Shown: in pieces, positions 47,955 through 56,987 of the stretch | Numbering within the stretch: the stretch's first letter is position 1 | How the letters are laid out: every line of letters begins with the position of its first letter | Assembly (NCBI GenBank): GCA_003240695.1 | Contig: QFNC01000008.1 | Coordinates: forward strand, 38,084 to 102,083 | Source of the DNA: Pseudoxanthomonas suwonensis | GTDB lineage: Bacteria; Pseudomonadota; Gammaproteobacteria; Xanthomonadales; Xanthomonadaceae | DNA length: 64,000 nt | Direction: 5' to 3' | The notes under the pieces: model-generated | Told to the model about the DNA's origin: nothing | The model's input: only the letters and a program-made list of their open reading frames with translations | The model's database searches: none | Position numbers and translations under genes: made by a program

Positions 47955-49220
47955 ATGGCTGCACCTGTCGATCCGGCCGCCGCGCCGCCGCTGATCAGCA
48001 ACGATGCCGTGGTGCTGGGCCTGCTGGCGGCGATCCTGGCGCTGGTGTTCTGGACCTCCTCGCGCAAGGACGGCTTCTGGTTCCGGTTCTACACCTACGT
48101 GCCGGCGCTGCTGCTGTGCTATTTCCTGCCGTCGCTGCTGAACAGCGTCGGCATCATCGACGGCAGCGCGTCGAACCTGTATCCGGTAGCGCGCGACTAC
48201 CTGCTGCCCACCTCGCTGGTGCTGCTGTGCCTGGCCATCGACATGGGCGCGATCCTGCGGCTGGGACCGAAGGCGCTGGTGATGTTTCTCACCGGCACGG
48301 CCGGCGTGATGCTGGGCGCGATCGTGGCGTACCTGGCGATGGGCATCATCCATCCCGACACCCTGGCCGGCGACACCTGGCGCGGCATGACCACCGTGGC
48401 CGGCAGCTGGATCGGCGGCGGTGCCAACCAGGCGGCGATGAAGGAAGTCTTCGCCGTGCCCGACAACCTGTTCGGCCAGTTCGTGGCCGTGGACGTGCTG
48501 GTGGCGAATGTGTGGATGGCGATCCTGCTGTTCCTGGCCGGGCGCGCACAGACCTTCGATCGCTGGACCGGCGCCGACACCAGCGCCATCGTCGACATGC
48601 AGCGCCGCATCGAAACCTACCAGGCCGAGCACGCGCGCAACCCGTCGCTGGCCGACCTGATGTTGATCCTGGGTGTTGGCCTGGGCGCGACCGGTCTGGC
48701 CCACTTCCTCACCGACCCGCTGGTGGCATGGATTGCGACATTGCCGGCGGATTGGCGACTGCAGGACTACAGCCTCACCGCGAAGTTCTTCTGGATCGTG
48801 GTGTTTGCCACCACCTTCGGCCTGATCGCCAGTTTCACCCGCGCGCGCAGTCTGGAAGGCGCGGGCGCCTCCAAGATCGGCTCGGTGATGCTGTACGTGC
48901 TGGTGGCCACCATCGGCATGCAGATGGACCTGCGAGCGCTGCTCGACCGCCCGTGGCTGTTCGTGATGGGCCTGATCTGGATCGCGGTGCACGGCGGCCT
49001 GCTGCTGCTGGTGGCCAAGCTGATCCGCGCGCCGCTGTTCTTCATGGCGGTGGGGTCGCAGGCCAACATCGGCGGTGCGGCATCGGCACCTGTCGTGGCG
49101 TCGGCATTCCATCCGGCATTGGCGCCGGTGGGCGTGCTGCTGGCGGTGCTGGGCTATGCGCTGGGCACGTACTGCGCCTACATCACCGGGCTGATCCTGC
49201 AGGCCATGGCCGGTGGTTGA
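47955..49220 (+). CDS. DUF819 family integral membrane protein
   Basis: A 421 aa protein with about 11 hydrophobic segments. The central TVAGSWIGGGANQAAMKEVFAVP and the repeated NIGGAASAPVVASAFHPALAPVGVLLAVLGYALGTY near the end are typical of DUF819 (YjcL-like), related by topology to glutamate/sodium symporters. Substrate unknown. It lies directly after the S9 peptidase, which suggests but does not prove transport of a degradation product. Confidence 0.88.
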   Translation: MAAPVDPAAAPPLISNDAVVLGLLAAILALVFWTSSRKDGFWFRFYTYVPALLLCYFLPSLLNSVGIIDGSASNLYPVARDYLLPTSLVLLCLAIDMGAILRLGPKALVMFLTGTAGVMLGAIVAYLAMGIIHPDTLAGDTWRGMTTVAGSWIGGGANQAAMKEVFAVPDNLFGQFVAVDVLVANVWMAILLFLAGRAQTFDRWTGADTSAIVDMQRRIETYQAEHARNPSLADLMLILGVGLGATGLAHFLTDPLVAWIATLPADWRLQDYSLTAKFFWIVVFATTFGLIASFTRARSLEGAGASKIGSVMLYVLVATIGMQMDLRALLDRPWLFVMGLIWIAVHGGLLLLVAKLIRAPLFFMAVGSQANIGGAASAPVVASAFHPALAPVGVLLAVLGYALGTYCAYITGLILQAMAGG

Positions 49221-49521
49221 GGAGATCACCTGCGCAGACAGTCCTCGTACCGCATCGTGCAGTTGCGGATCGCTGCGCATCCAGACGCGGGTAGGTCCGC
49301 TTCGGTATCGCTGTGCCATTGCCTGGAATGCCAGAAACGCACGGACAGCGCGTTCGCCGTGCAAGCGCGGTTTCCGCGAGGCCACCCGCGTCCAGGGCGA
49401 GAGTACCGAATACGTGCGCACCGCGGACGAGGGCGGCACCGCGCGACTCGGATTCTGTCCGACCGAAGCGCGGAAGCACGGCTGGGTTCGGCGTGCCGAT
49501 GGCATCGACCATGTCGATTGA
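49216..49521 (+). pseudogene. Frameshifted, truncated GFA-family gene
   Basis: Pieces of a glutathione-dependent formaldehyde-activating (GFA) zinc protein in shifted frames. TASCSCGSLRIQTRVGPL is in one frame. VSLCHCLECQKRTDSAFAVQARFP follows in a second. EATRVQGESTEYVRTADEGG and LGFCPT are back in the first. The final Cys-Gly-Ser-Thr part of the zinc site is shifted again near 49465. The fold should continue for about 25-30 residues past the stop at 49521, which the end of corA makes impossible. Clearly decayed. Confidence 0.75.
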
Positions 49522-49539
49522 AACCGGCCTGCCGGGGGC

Positions 49540-50577
49540 CTACAGCCAGCGCACCTTCTTCAGATAGCGGTACAGCCCCACGCAGGTCACGATCATCACC
49601 CCGATCACCACGGCATAGCTGTAGCGACCTTCCAGTTCGGGCATGTGCCTGAAGTTCATGCCGTACCAGCTGGTGATCAACGTGGGCGCAGCCAGCAGTG
49701 CGGCCCAGCCGGCGAGCTTCTTCACCACTTCGCCCTGGGCGATGGTGACCAGCGACAGATTCATGTTCATCGCCGCGGTCAGCATGTCGCGCAGGATGTC
49801 GATGGAATCGTTCAGGCGCACGGCGTGGTCCTGCACGTCGCGGAAATACAGCTTGGCTTCGTCGCTCACGTGCACCTGCGCCGAGCGCGACAGCTGCGCC
49901 AGGATGTCCTGCATCGGCGCGATGGCCATGCGCATGCGGGTCAGGTCCTTCTTCAGGGCGTACAGGCGCGAGATGGTCTGGCGGCTGTAGGTTTCGCTGA
50001 ACACGTCGTGTTCCAGTGCATCCAGCTCGGCATGGCAGGCTTCGACCGTCGGCTGGTAGTTGTCGACGATGAAATCCAGCACGCCGTACAGGGCGAAGGC
50101 CGGTCCGTGGCCCAGCAACTCCGGTTCGCGCTCGAAGCGCTCGCGAACGCTGGCATACGACAGCGAGCCGCCGTGGCGCACCGTCAGCAGGAAGTTCTCG
50201 CCCAGGAAGACCTGGGTCTCGCCGAAGCTGATGCGGCCGTCCACCATTTGCACCGTGTGCAGGGCGAGGAACAGGGTCTTGCCGTAGGCCTCCAGCTTGG
50301 GACGCTGATGCGCGTTGCGGGCGTCCTCGATGGCCAGGTCGTGCAGGCCGAATTCTTCCTGCAGGGTGTCCAGCAGGGCCTCGTCGGGATCGTTCACGCC
50401 CACCCACACGAATCCTGTTTTCGGATCGGCGATGGCATCGCTGATCGCTTCCAGCCGGATCGGCGTGCGCCGGCCTGCCGGGCTGTACGCGAAGCAGTTC
50501 ACCACCGCAACGGGATTCTGCACTTTCGTCCTGGATGCGGATTTCGGCGCCGGCAGTTTCGGTGGTTTGGGTGTCAT
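49540..50577 (-). CDS. corA: CorA-type divalent cation channel
   Basis: Mg/Co uptake channel of 345 aa with a soluble N-terminal domain (FVWVGVNDPDEALLDTLQEEFGLHDLAIED), a long helical stalk, and two C-terminal helices. The diagnostic GMN is at residues 306-308 (SWYGMNFRHMPELEGRY), between the helices. The tail KKVRWL is basic as usual. The start overlaps the DUF4105 stop by 4 nt. Belongs to the CorA family; whether Mg, Co or Zn is the physiological ion cannot be told. Confidence 0.94.
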   Translation of the reverse strand: MTPKPPKLPAPKSASRTKVQNPVAVVNCFAYSPAGRRTPIRLEAISDAIADPKTGFVWVGVNDPDEALLDTLQEEFGLHDLAIEDARNAHQRPKLEAYGKTLFLALHTVQMVDGRISFGETQVFLGENFLLTVRHGGSLSYASVRERFEREPELLGHGPAFALYGVLDFIVDNYQPTVEACHAELDALEHDVFSETYSRQTISRLYALKKDLTRMRMAIAPMQDILAQLSRSAQVHVSDEAKLYFRDVQDHAVRLNDSIDILRDMLTAAMNMNLSLVTIAQGEVVKKLAGWAALLAAPTLITSWYGMNFRHMPELEGRYSYAVVIGVMIVTCVGLYRYLKKVRWL

Positions 50578-51833
50578 GTGTTGTCGGGCCCCTGCGTGCT
50601 GCGCCACGGCCAAAACGCCCATGCCCAGCCAGCATGCCATGGCAGCAGCAGGGCGATCCAGTGGGCATTGCGTTGCGGCATGGCGCTGGCCAGCCACAGC
50701 TGCAACACAGCAATGATTGCGCAGACCAGCATCAGCAGCAGCAACCAGCCGAACCAGCGTCCCGGCGTGCGACCGCGCAGCAGCTGCCAGGCGCCGGGAA
50801 GCAGCATCAACAGCATCGGATTGAGCAGCCACAGGTTGCGGTTGGCCCAACCGGCGGTGTGGTCGGTGAACAGCCAGATGGACAGCATCAGCGTGCCCAG
50901 CACGCCCCCGATCAGCCAGACCAGCATGCCGGCGGCGGCGCTGCTGCGCGGCCAGCGGCGCCGGGCCGCGAGCAGCGCGATGGCCGCGGCGAGTCCGGCC
51001 AGCAACCATGGCCACCACGGGCGCGGCACGCCTGCAGGTTCGGGCGGCAATCGGTGCGGCAGCAGTGCGTGCTCGCTGGCCACCAGTGGTGTGCCGTCGG
51101 GCAAGGCGATGCCACGCAGATCGCTGGCCAGCTGCATCGGCACGAAGGCATCCGCCCAGCGCGACAGTGGGCGATCGGCCGAGGGCCCCAGACCCAGATC
51201 GAATCCCCATGCCATCCAGCCGGCCGGCGAAGCCAGACGCACGGCCTCGCTGCGGTAGGTATTGCCCTGCGAACGCGGCTGCAGCCGGGTTTTCAGCAGA
51301 CCCGCGAGTGCGGTGTCCAGCGCATCGCGCACCCGGGTGGAGCAGTTGTCGGTGAAATAGTCGTAGCGGTAGCGGGCATTTTCCGGCAGTGCATTCACCG
51401 CCAGCGCATCGGCCAGTGCGCGCGCCCGGTCCGGCGGCAGGTTCAGCCATTGGATGGACACGCCGCGGCCCACCTGCCGGTAGTACGCCAGATCCTGCGC
51501 GAATGGCAGCGCCACCAGTTGGTACTGCATGTCGCCACGGATGAAGCGGCGCACGAAGCCGGGTTCGGACGGGTCGAAGAAGCCGAAGTTGTACGACAGC
51601 GGCTGGTCGGATGCGGGATCGTCCACCACGATGGCGTTGTGGCCAAAGCGCTCCCAGAAAATCGTGCCCGGCTGCATGGTGACCACGCCGATGCGCGGTG
51701 CGGCATGCGCCGCGCTGGCCGGTGATGCCGCGACCGGCTGCCGTGCCTGCGCGCCGGCCAGCCACAGCGGCAGCAGCAGGCCGCACATCCATGCCGCCAG
51801 ACGCAGCCAGCGCCTGCGGTGGCCCTCAGCCAT
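50574..51833 (-). CDS. DUF4105 domain-containing membrane protein
   Basis: The 419 aa protein has a signal-like N-terminus (residues 11-30). A periplasmic DUF4105 domain follows: APRIGVVTMQPGTIFWERFGHNAIVV, FGFFDPSEPGFVRRFIRGDMQY, YDYFTDNCSTRVRDAL, the last containing the conserved NCST. The C-terminal third has four membrane helices. DUF4105 is uncharacterised; the conserved Cys and His could suggest an NlpC-like thiol hydrolase fold, which is speculative. Overlaps ybeX by 8 nt and corA by 4 nt. Confidence 0.88.
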   Translation of the reverse strand: MAEGHRRRWLRLAAWMCGLLLPLWLAGAQARQPVAASPASAAHAAPRIGVVTMQPGTIFWERFGHNAIVVDDPASDQPLSYNFGFFDPSEPGFVRRFIRGDMQYQLVALPFAQDLAYYRQVGRGVSIQWLNLPPDRARALADALAVNALPENARYRYDYFTDNCSTRVRDALDTALAGLLKTRLQPRSQGNTYRSEAVRLASPAGWMAWGFDLGLGPSADRPLSRWADAFVPMQLASDLRGIALPDGTPLVASEHALLPHRLPPEPAGVPRPWWPWLLAGLAAAIALLAARRRWPRSSAAAGMLVWLIGGVLGTLMLSIWLFTDHTAGWANRNLWLLNPMLLMLLPGAWQLLRGRTPGRWFGWLLLLMLVCAIIAVLQLWLASAMPQRNAHWIALLLPWHAGWAWAFWPWRSTQGPDNT

Positions 51834-52695
51834 CGGCACGCACGCCCACGTGCAAGGCATGCACGCGCCGGGCGTCTGCCCGGGCGATGCGGAAATGGAA
51901 GCGGCCCAGCGCCAGTTCCTCGCCGGCCTCGGGCAGGTGGCCGATGGCGGCGGTGACCAGTCCGCCGATGGTGTCGTATTCGTCGTCGTCGAAATCGGCA
52001 CCGAAGCGCTCGTTGAAATCGGCGATCGGAGTCAGCGCGCCGACCATGAACTGGCCGTCGGCCTGCGCGGCGATCAGGCTGTCGGTGTCGTCGGCATCGT
52101 CGTGCTCGTCGTCGATCTCGCCCACGATCACTTCCAGCACATCCTCGATCGTGATCAGTCCGGCCACGCCGCCGTATTCGTCGATCACGATGGCCATGTG
52201 GTTGCGCGACTGGCGGAATTCGCGCAGCAGCACGTTCAGGGGCTTGGATTCGGGAATCAGCACCGCCGGACGCAGCAGTTCGCGCACGCTGGCCGGACCG
52301 TTGTCGGCCACCACCCCGCGCAGCAGATCCTTGGCCAGCAGGATGCCGATGATGTCGTCGCGGTCCTCGCCATGCACCGGAAAGCGCGAATGCCCGGAGT
52401 CCACCACCTGCCGCATCAACTCCAGGAACGCCGTGTCGATGGCCAGCGACACCACCTGCGCGCGCGACACCATCACATCGCCCACGGTCAGCTGTGCCAT
52501 GGCGATGGCGCCTTCCATGATCCGCAGCGTGTCCGCGCCGATCACGCCATCGCGTTCGGCATCGCGCAGGGTTTCGCCGAGGTCTTCGTGGGTGCCGGGG
52601 CCGCCGGACAGCGCCGAACTGATGCGGTCCAGCCAGCTGCGGCGTCGTTCGCCGGGTATCTCGCTGTCGGTGCGACGACTGTCGTCCTCGGACAT
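51826..52695 (-). CDS. ybeX: CBS-domain CorC/YbeX-type protein
   Basis: A 289 aa protein with two CBS domains (VGDVMVSRAQVVSLAIDTAFLELMRQV; RPAVLIPESKPLNVLLREFRQSRNHMAIV) and a C-terminal CorC/HlyC transporter-associated domain (FNERFGADFDDDEYDTIGGLV). No transmembrane part. In E. coli YbeX is tied to Mg homeostasis and ribosome assembly. It follows ybeY after an 80-nt gap, where a separate promoter or terminator could sit. Confidence 0.92.
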   Translation of the reverse strand: MSEDDSRRTDSEIPGERRRSWLDRISSALSGGPGTHEDLGETLRDAERDGVIGADTLRIMEGAIAMAQLTVGDVMVSRAQVVSLAIDTAFLELMRQVVDSGHSRFPVHGEDRDDIIGILLAKDLLRGVVADNGPASVRELLRPAVLIPESKPLNVLLREFRQSRNHMAIVIDEYGGVAGLITIEDVLEVIVGEIDDEHDDADDTDSLIAAQADGQFMVGALTPIADFNERFGADFDDDEYDTIGGLVTAAIGHLPEAGEELALGRFHFRIARADARRVHALHVGVRADG

Positions 52696-52775
52696 GGATG
52701 TTGCAATGGTGATGTGTGCGGCTTCAGCGCCGCGGCGGCAGTCTAACCGGGCCGGCGTGAAATTGCTGCCGCAGC

Positions 52776-53255
52776 TCAGTCGCGGTAGGGATCGGCGATG
52801 CCCAATTCGGCCAGCACGCTGCGTTCCAGGGCTTCCATCGCCTCGGCCTCCACGCTGTCCTGGTGGTCCCAACCCAGCAGGTGCAGCACGCCGTGCACGG
52901 TGAGATGGGCGTAGTGATCCCGCACCGATTTGCCCTGTCCGGCGGCCTCGCGGGCGATCACCGGCGCGCAAAGCAGCAGATCGCCCAGCAGCGGGAAGCG
53001 GGCGTCCTTCGGCAGGCCCGGTGGCCGTTCTGCCGGGAAACTGAGCACGTTGGTGGCCGCGTCCTTGCCGCGGTAGTGGCGATTGAAGGCGCGGCCTTCG
53101 TCCTCGCCAACGATGCGAATGGCCAAGTCGGCTTCGCGGATGCGATTGTGCAGGGCGGCGGCAGCCCAGCGCCGGAAACTCGCCGCAGCCGGCACGCCCT
53201 TGCGTGGCGTGGCATAGCCCACGGTGACATCCAGCCGGGTCGGGCCGCGGGTCAT
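52776..53255 (-). CDS. ybeY: Endoribonuclease YbeY
   Basis: Zinc-dependent RNase needed for 16S rRNA maturation and ribosome quality control. 159 aa; the zinc site is HGVLHLLGWDH at residues 121-131 (H121, H125, H131), and NVLSFPAERP with GDLLLCAPVIARE precedes it. Overlaps the end of phoH by 4 nt. Normal length and intact. Confidence 0.95.
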   Translation of the reverse strand: MTRGPTRLDVTVGYATPRKGVPAAASFRRWAAAALHNRIREADLAIRIVGEDEGRAFNRHYRGKDAATNVLSFPAERPPGLPKDARFPLLGDLLLCAPVIAREAAGQGKSVRDHYAHLTVHGVLHLLGWDHQDSVEAEAMEALERSVLAELGIADPYRD

Positions 53256-54271
53256 GGCGATGGCGTTGCAACGGCGTCGGTGGATGGAGGCGCGGACGGC
53301 GCCGGCAAGGCAGCAGCCTGCGCATCGCGCTGCTCGTAGGCCGTCACGATCCGCGCCACCAGCGGATGCCGCACCACGTCGCGTGCCTCGAAGAAGGTGA
53401 AGCTGACTCCTTCCACATCGCGCAGCACCTCGAGGGCGTCCTTCAGCCCCGACTTGACGTGCTTGGGCAGGTCGATCTGGGTCATATCGCCGGTGATCAC
53501 CGCGGTGCTGCCGAATCCCAGCCGGGTCAGGAACATCTTCATCTGCTCGATGGTGGTGTTCTGCGCCTCGTCCAGGATCACGAACGCGTCGTTGAGGGTG
53601 CGTCCGCGCATGTAGGCCAGCGGCGCGATCTCGATCACGTTCTTCTCCAGCAGCTTCACCACTTTCTCGATGCCCAGCATCTCGTACAGCGCGTCGTACA
53701 GCGGCCGCAGGTAGGGGTCGACCTTCTGCGACAGGTCGCCGGGCAGGAAGCCGAGTTTCTCGCCTGCCTCCACCGCCGGGCGCACCAGCACCAGGCGCTG
53801 CACCCGCGAGGCATTCAGGGCTTCCACCGCCATGGCCACGGCCAGGTAGGTCTTGCCGGTGCCGGCCGGCCCGATGCCGAAATTGATGTCGCGGGTGGCG
53901 ATGGCATGCAGGTATTTCTGCTGGTTGCCACCGCGGCCCTTGATGGTGCCGCGCTTGACCCGGATCGCTACGTCCTGCGGCTCGAACCAGGCGCGATCCA
54001 CTTCGTCCTCGGCGATCTCGCTCAGGCGCAGGTGCACCGCATGGTTGTCCATCGGCATGCCTTCGGCGTCGTCGTACAGGCGCCGCAGCAACTGTTCGGC
54101 CTGTCCCAGCATGCGTGCATCGGTGCCGGACACGCGGAACACGTGGCCGCGGTTCGCGATTTCCACGCCCAGGCGCAACTCGATCTGGCGCAGGTGGCTA
54201 TCGAAGGGGCCGGCCAGATTGGCCAGGCGCTCGCTGTCTTCAGGCTCGAGGGTGAAGTCGCGGGTTTCCAT
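53252..54271 (-). CDS. ybeZ: PhoH family ATPase (YbeZ)
   Basis: Cytosolic P-loop ATPase that interacts functionally with YbeY. Of 339 aa: N-terminal KH-like region (ADARMLGQAEQLLRRLYDDA), Walker A GIGPAGTGKTYLA, LVRPAVEAGEKLGFLPGDL, Walker B AFVILDEAQNTT and GDMTQIDLPKHVKSGL. The C-terminal 25 residues are Ala/Pro-rich and probably disordered. In many proteobacteria it sits directly after miaB; here 6.6 kb separates them. Confidence 0.95.
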   Translation of the reverse strand: METRDFTLEPEDSERLANLAGPFDSHLRQIELRLGVEIANRGHVFRVSGTDARMLGQAEQLLRRLYDDAEGMPMDNHAVHLRLSEIAEDEVDRAWFEPQDVAIRVKRGTIKGRGGNQQKYLHAIATRDINFGIGPAGTGKTYLAVAMAVEALNASRVQRLVLVRPAVEAGEKLGFLPGDLSQKVDPYLRPLYDALYEMLGIEKVVKLLEKNVIEIAPLAYMRGRTLNDAFVILDEAQNTTIEQMKMFLTRLGFGSTAVITGDMTQIDLPKHVKSGLKDALEVLRDVEGVSFTFFEARDVVRHPLVARIVTAYEQRDAQAAALPAPSAPPSTDAVATPSP

Positions 54272-54364
54272 GCAGTCGATCAGGGCGGGGAAAGGTGCGC
54301 ACTATGCCGCATCGTATGTGCAGGTGCAGCCAAGACAGTCGAATCGGACCAGCGCTTGCCGTTA

Positions 54365-54382
54365 ATTAATCAGTGAATTAAT
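54365..54382 (+). promoter_or_regulatory. AT-rich palindromic operator candidate before tetR
   Basis: ATTAAT-CAGTGA-ATTAAT, an imperfect 18-bp palindrome within an AT-rich stretch (TTAATTAATCAGTGAATTAATATT) that stands out in this GC-rich window. It ends 9 nt before the TetR ATG and sits between divergent tetR and phoH genes, the classic place for TetR autoregulation. The TetR leader would then be very short. Confidence 0.5.
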
Positions 54383-54391
54383 ATTGATGGC

Positions 54392-55084
54392 ATGGCGAAA
54401 TCGTCCCGTGATTGTTCTGTCCGGCAGCTGCGTCAGCCACGTCGCGGAGCCGGTCGTCCGCAGGCAGGCGACCTGGATGCGCGCCAGACATTGCTGGATG
54501 CCGCACTGACGTGTTTCGCGCGCAACGGCATCGCGTCCACCTCCATCCGGGACCTGACCCGCCAGGCTGGCGTGACGCCAGCTGTGCTGCACTACCACTT
54601 CGGCGGCAAGCCGCAATTGCTGGATGCACTGATCGCCGAACGGATGCTGCCGGTACTGGCTGCGGTACGCCAGCCGCTGCTGCAGGCCGGCGATTCATTG
54701 CCTGCACTGGTCGGCGGTTTCGTGCGCGGGATGATGGCGGTGATCCGCGACAACCCGTGGCTGCCACCGCTGTGGGTGCGCGAGGTGCTGTGCGAGGGCG
54801 GGGCGTTGCGCGACCTGCTGGTGAACACGGTCGGCCCGCAACTGCCGGTGCAGCTGGCGGAGCGGTTTGCGCAGGCGCAGTGCCGTGGCGAACTGCCTCA
54901 AGGCGTGGACCCGCGCCTGCTGGTCGCCTCGCTGGTGGGGTTGACCCTGTTCCCGGCGGCCGGCATGCCCGTGTGGCAGCAGTTGTTCGATGCTCCGCAC
55001 CTGGGCGAAGAGGCCATCGGCCGGCATGCGCTGGCCTTGCTGGGGCAGGGGCTGGGTGGCGCGATCCTGGAGACCTCGGCATGA
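54392..55084 (+). CDS. TetR/AcrR family repressor
   Basis: The 230 aa protein has an N-terminal helix-turn-helix (LLDAALTCFARNGIASTSIRDLTRQAGVTPAVLHYHFGGKPQLLDA, residues about 32-76) and a ligand domain in the CecR/YbiH-like size range. The pattern of a TetR gene heading hlyD-ABC genes is typical of regulated drug/toxin exporters. Its stop overlaps the hlyD start by 4 nt, so it is cotranscribed with the exporter it probably controls. Ligand unknown. Confidence 0.9.
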   Translation: MAKSSRDCSVRQLRQPRRGAGRPQAGDLDARQTLLDAALTCFARNGIASTSIRDLTRQAGVTPAVLHYHFGGKPQLLDALIAERMLPVLAAVRQPLLQAGDSLPALVGGFVRGMMAVIRDNPWLPPLWVREVLCEGGALRDLLVNTVGPQLPVQLAERFAQAQCRGELPQGVDPRLLVASLVGLTLFPAAGMPVWQQLFDAPHLGEEAIGRHALALLGQGLGGAILETSA

Positions 55085-56031
55085 CCTCCTTTCCGCGCTG
55101 GACGGCCCCGCTCGTGCTGCTGGCCGCTTGCACGCCGCAGCATCCCGACGCCTTGGGCACGCTGGAATACGATCGCATCACCGTGCCGGCCCCGGCATCC
55201 GAACGCATCGTGTCGCTGCCGGTGCATGAAGGAAAGACCGTGCAGGCCGGCACCGTGTTGATGCAGCTGGACGCCGCGCGGGCGCAGGCGCAGACCGATG
55301 CCAGCACGGCCGAAGTCGCGCGCCAGCGCAGCGCGTTGGACGAATTGCAGGCAGGGCCGCGCCGCGAGGAGATCGAGCAGGCCCGGGCCCAGCTGGCCGC
55401 TGCCGAAGCCCAGGCCCGCGAGGCCGATGCCACTCATCGACGCCTGCAGCCCTTGGCGCAGCGACAGCTGGTGGCCGCCATCGATCTGGACCGTGCTCGC
55501 GCCGCCGCGCAAACCGCGCGGGCGCAGGCAGAATCGGCGCGGCAGGCGCTGGACACCTTGCGCAACGGCACCCGATCCGAGCGACTCGCGCAAGCGCAGG
55601 CCGCGCTGACCGCAGCCGAAGCGCAGACCAGCGCGCAGCGGACCACGCTGGGCAAATACACGCTCACTGCGCCGCGCGATGGCCGCATCGACAGCCTGCC
55701 GTACAAGCTGGGCGACCAGCCGCCCGCGGGTGCTTCGCTGGCGGTGTTGCTGGTGGGCGATGCACCTTACGTGCGCCTGTACGTGCCGGAGCCGTTGCGC
55801 GCCAACGTGGCCGTGGGCGATGCAGTGCAGATCCGGGTGGATGGCCGCGAGCAGGTCTATCGAGGCCAGGTGCGCATGATCCGCAGCGAAGCGGCATTTA
55901 CGCCGTATTTCGCACTGGCCGGTGCCGATGCCGCACGGCTCAGCTACCTGGCCGAAGTGCAGCTGGGTGCCGACGCCGCGCAGTTGCCGGCCGGATTGCC
56001 GGCCAGCGCCATGTTCGAACGCAAGCCATGA
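55081..56031 (+). CDS. HlyD family periplasmic adaptor lipoprotein
   Basis: A 316 aa membrane-fusion protein. N-terminal signal with lipobox LLAAC (Cys17), biotinyl-lipoyl-like half RIVSLPVHEGKTVQAGTVLMQLD, a long Ala/Glu/Arg-rich coiled coil (about residues 70-190, e.g. ARAQLAAAEAQAREADATHR), and the second lipoyl half TLTAPRDGRIDSLPYKLGDQ. It resembles YbhG. It would connect the ABC permease to an outer-membrane channel; no TolC-type gene is nearby. Confidence 0.9.
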   Translation: MTSFPRWTAPLVLLAACTPQHPDALGTLEYDRITVPAPASERIVSLPVHEGKTVQAGTVLMQLDAARAQAQTDASTAEVARQRSALDELQAGPRREEIEQARAQLAAAEAQAREADATHRRLQPLAQRQLVAAIDLDRARAAAQTARAQAESARQALDTLRNGTRSERLAQAQAALTAAEAQTSAQRTTLGKYTLTAPRDGRIDSLPYKLGDQPPAGASLAVLLVGDAPYVRLYVPEPLRANVAVGDAVQIRVDGREQVYRGQVRMIRSEAAFTPYFALAGADAARLSYLAEVQLGADAAQLPAGLPASAMFERKP

Positions 56032-56987
56032 CCGCCGCGCCGTCTGCCGACAGCGTGATCCGCACGCACGGATTGACCAAGGTGTTCGGTGCGGTGCGCG
56101 CGGTCGATTCGGTCGACCTACAGGTAGCGCGCGGCAGCGTGTACGGCTTCCTGGGTCCGAACGGATCTGGCAAGTCGACCACCATCCGCATGCTGTGCGG
56201 GCTGCTGATGCCGACCAGCGGCGACATCGACGTGCTGGGGTTGCGTATTCCGCAGCAGGCCGAGGCGTTGCGCCGGCGCATCGGGTACATGACCCAGAAG
56301 TTCTCGCTGTTCGAGGACCTGAGCGTGCGCGAGAATCTGGAGTTCATGGCGGCGATCCAGGACGTGCCGAAGCGCGACATCCGCGTGCGGGTGGACGAAT
56401 TGATCGCCCAGTACCGGTTCGAGGATCGCCACAAGCAGCTGGCCGGGACCCTCAGCGGCGGCCAGAAGCAGCGGCTGGCACTGGCCGCGGCGGTGGTGCA
56501 TCGCCCGGAACTGCTGTTCCTGGACGAACCCACCTCGGCTGTCGATCCCGAATCGCGCCGCGATTTCTGGGAACGGTTGTTCGAACTGGCCGATGCCGGT
56601 GCCACGCTGCTGGTGTCCACGCATTACATGGACGAAGCCGAACGCTGCCACGGCCTGGCCATCCTCGATCGCGGACGCCTGGTGGCCGATGGCTCGCCGG
56701 CTGCACTGACCGACGCCCTGCGCGGACGCACGCTGCTGGCGGCATCCGAACACCCGCGCCGCGTGCAGCGCACACTGGACCGGCAACCCGGCATTCTCAG
56801 CGTGGCGCAGATCGGCAACAGCCTGCGGGTGCTGGGCGATGGCAGCGGCGATGTGCAGGCGCAAGTGACGCGCTTGCTGGAGCAGGCGGGATTGCAGGCC
56901 GACATCGCCATCGGCCAGCCGAATCTGGAAGACGTGTTCGTGGCCGCCACGCACATGCAAGCTGCAACCGCGGAACGCGCGACATGA
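56028..56987 (+). CDS. ABC-2 type exporter ATP-binding protein
   Basis: Single nucleotide-binding domain of 319 aa. Walker A GPNGSGKST at residues 43-51, Q-loop MTQKFSLFEDLSVREN, signature LSGGQKQRLALAAAVVHRP, Walker B LLFLDEPTSAVDPESRR, and H-loop VSTHYMDEAERC. The C-terminal 90 residues are the extension seen in YbhF/DRA-type exporters. Overlaps hlyD and the permease by 4 nt on each side. Confidence 0.94.
   Translation: MTAAPSADSVIRTHGLTKVFGAVRAVDSVDLQVARGSVYGFLGPNGSGKSTTIRMLCGLLMPTSGDIDVLGLRIPQQAEALRRRIGYMTQKFSLFEDLSVRENLEFMAAIQDVPKRDIRVRVDELIAQYRFEDRHKQLAGTLSGGQKQRLALAAAVVHRPELLFLDEPTSAVDPESRRDFWERLFELADAGATLLVSTHYMDEAERCHGLAILDRGRLVADGSPAALTDALRGRTLLAASEHPRRVQRTLDRQPGILSVAQIGNSLRVLGDGSGDVQAQVTRLLEQAGLQADIAIGQPNLEDVFVAATHMQAATAERAT

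Noticed and set aside
45815..48067. Minus-strand open frame of 750 codons antisense to the S9 peptidase
   Set aside because: No motif; the plus strand has propeller repeats and an intact catalytic triad.
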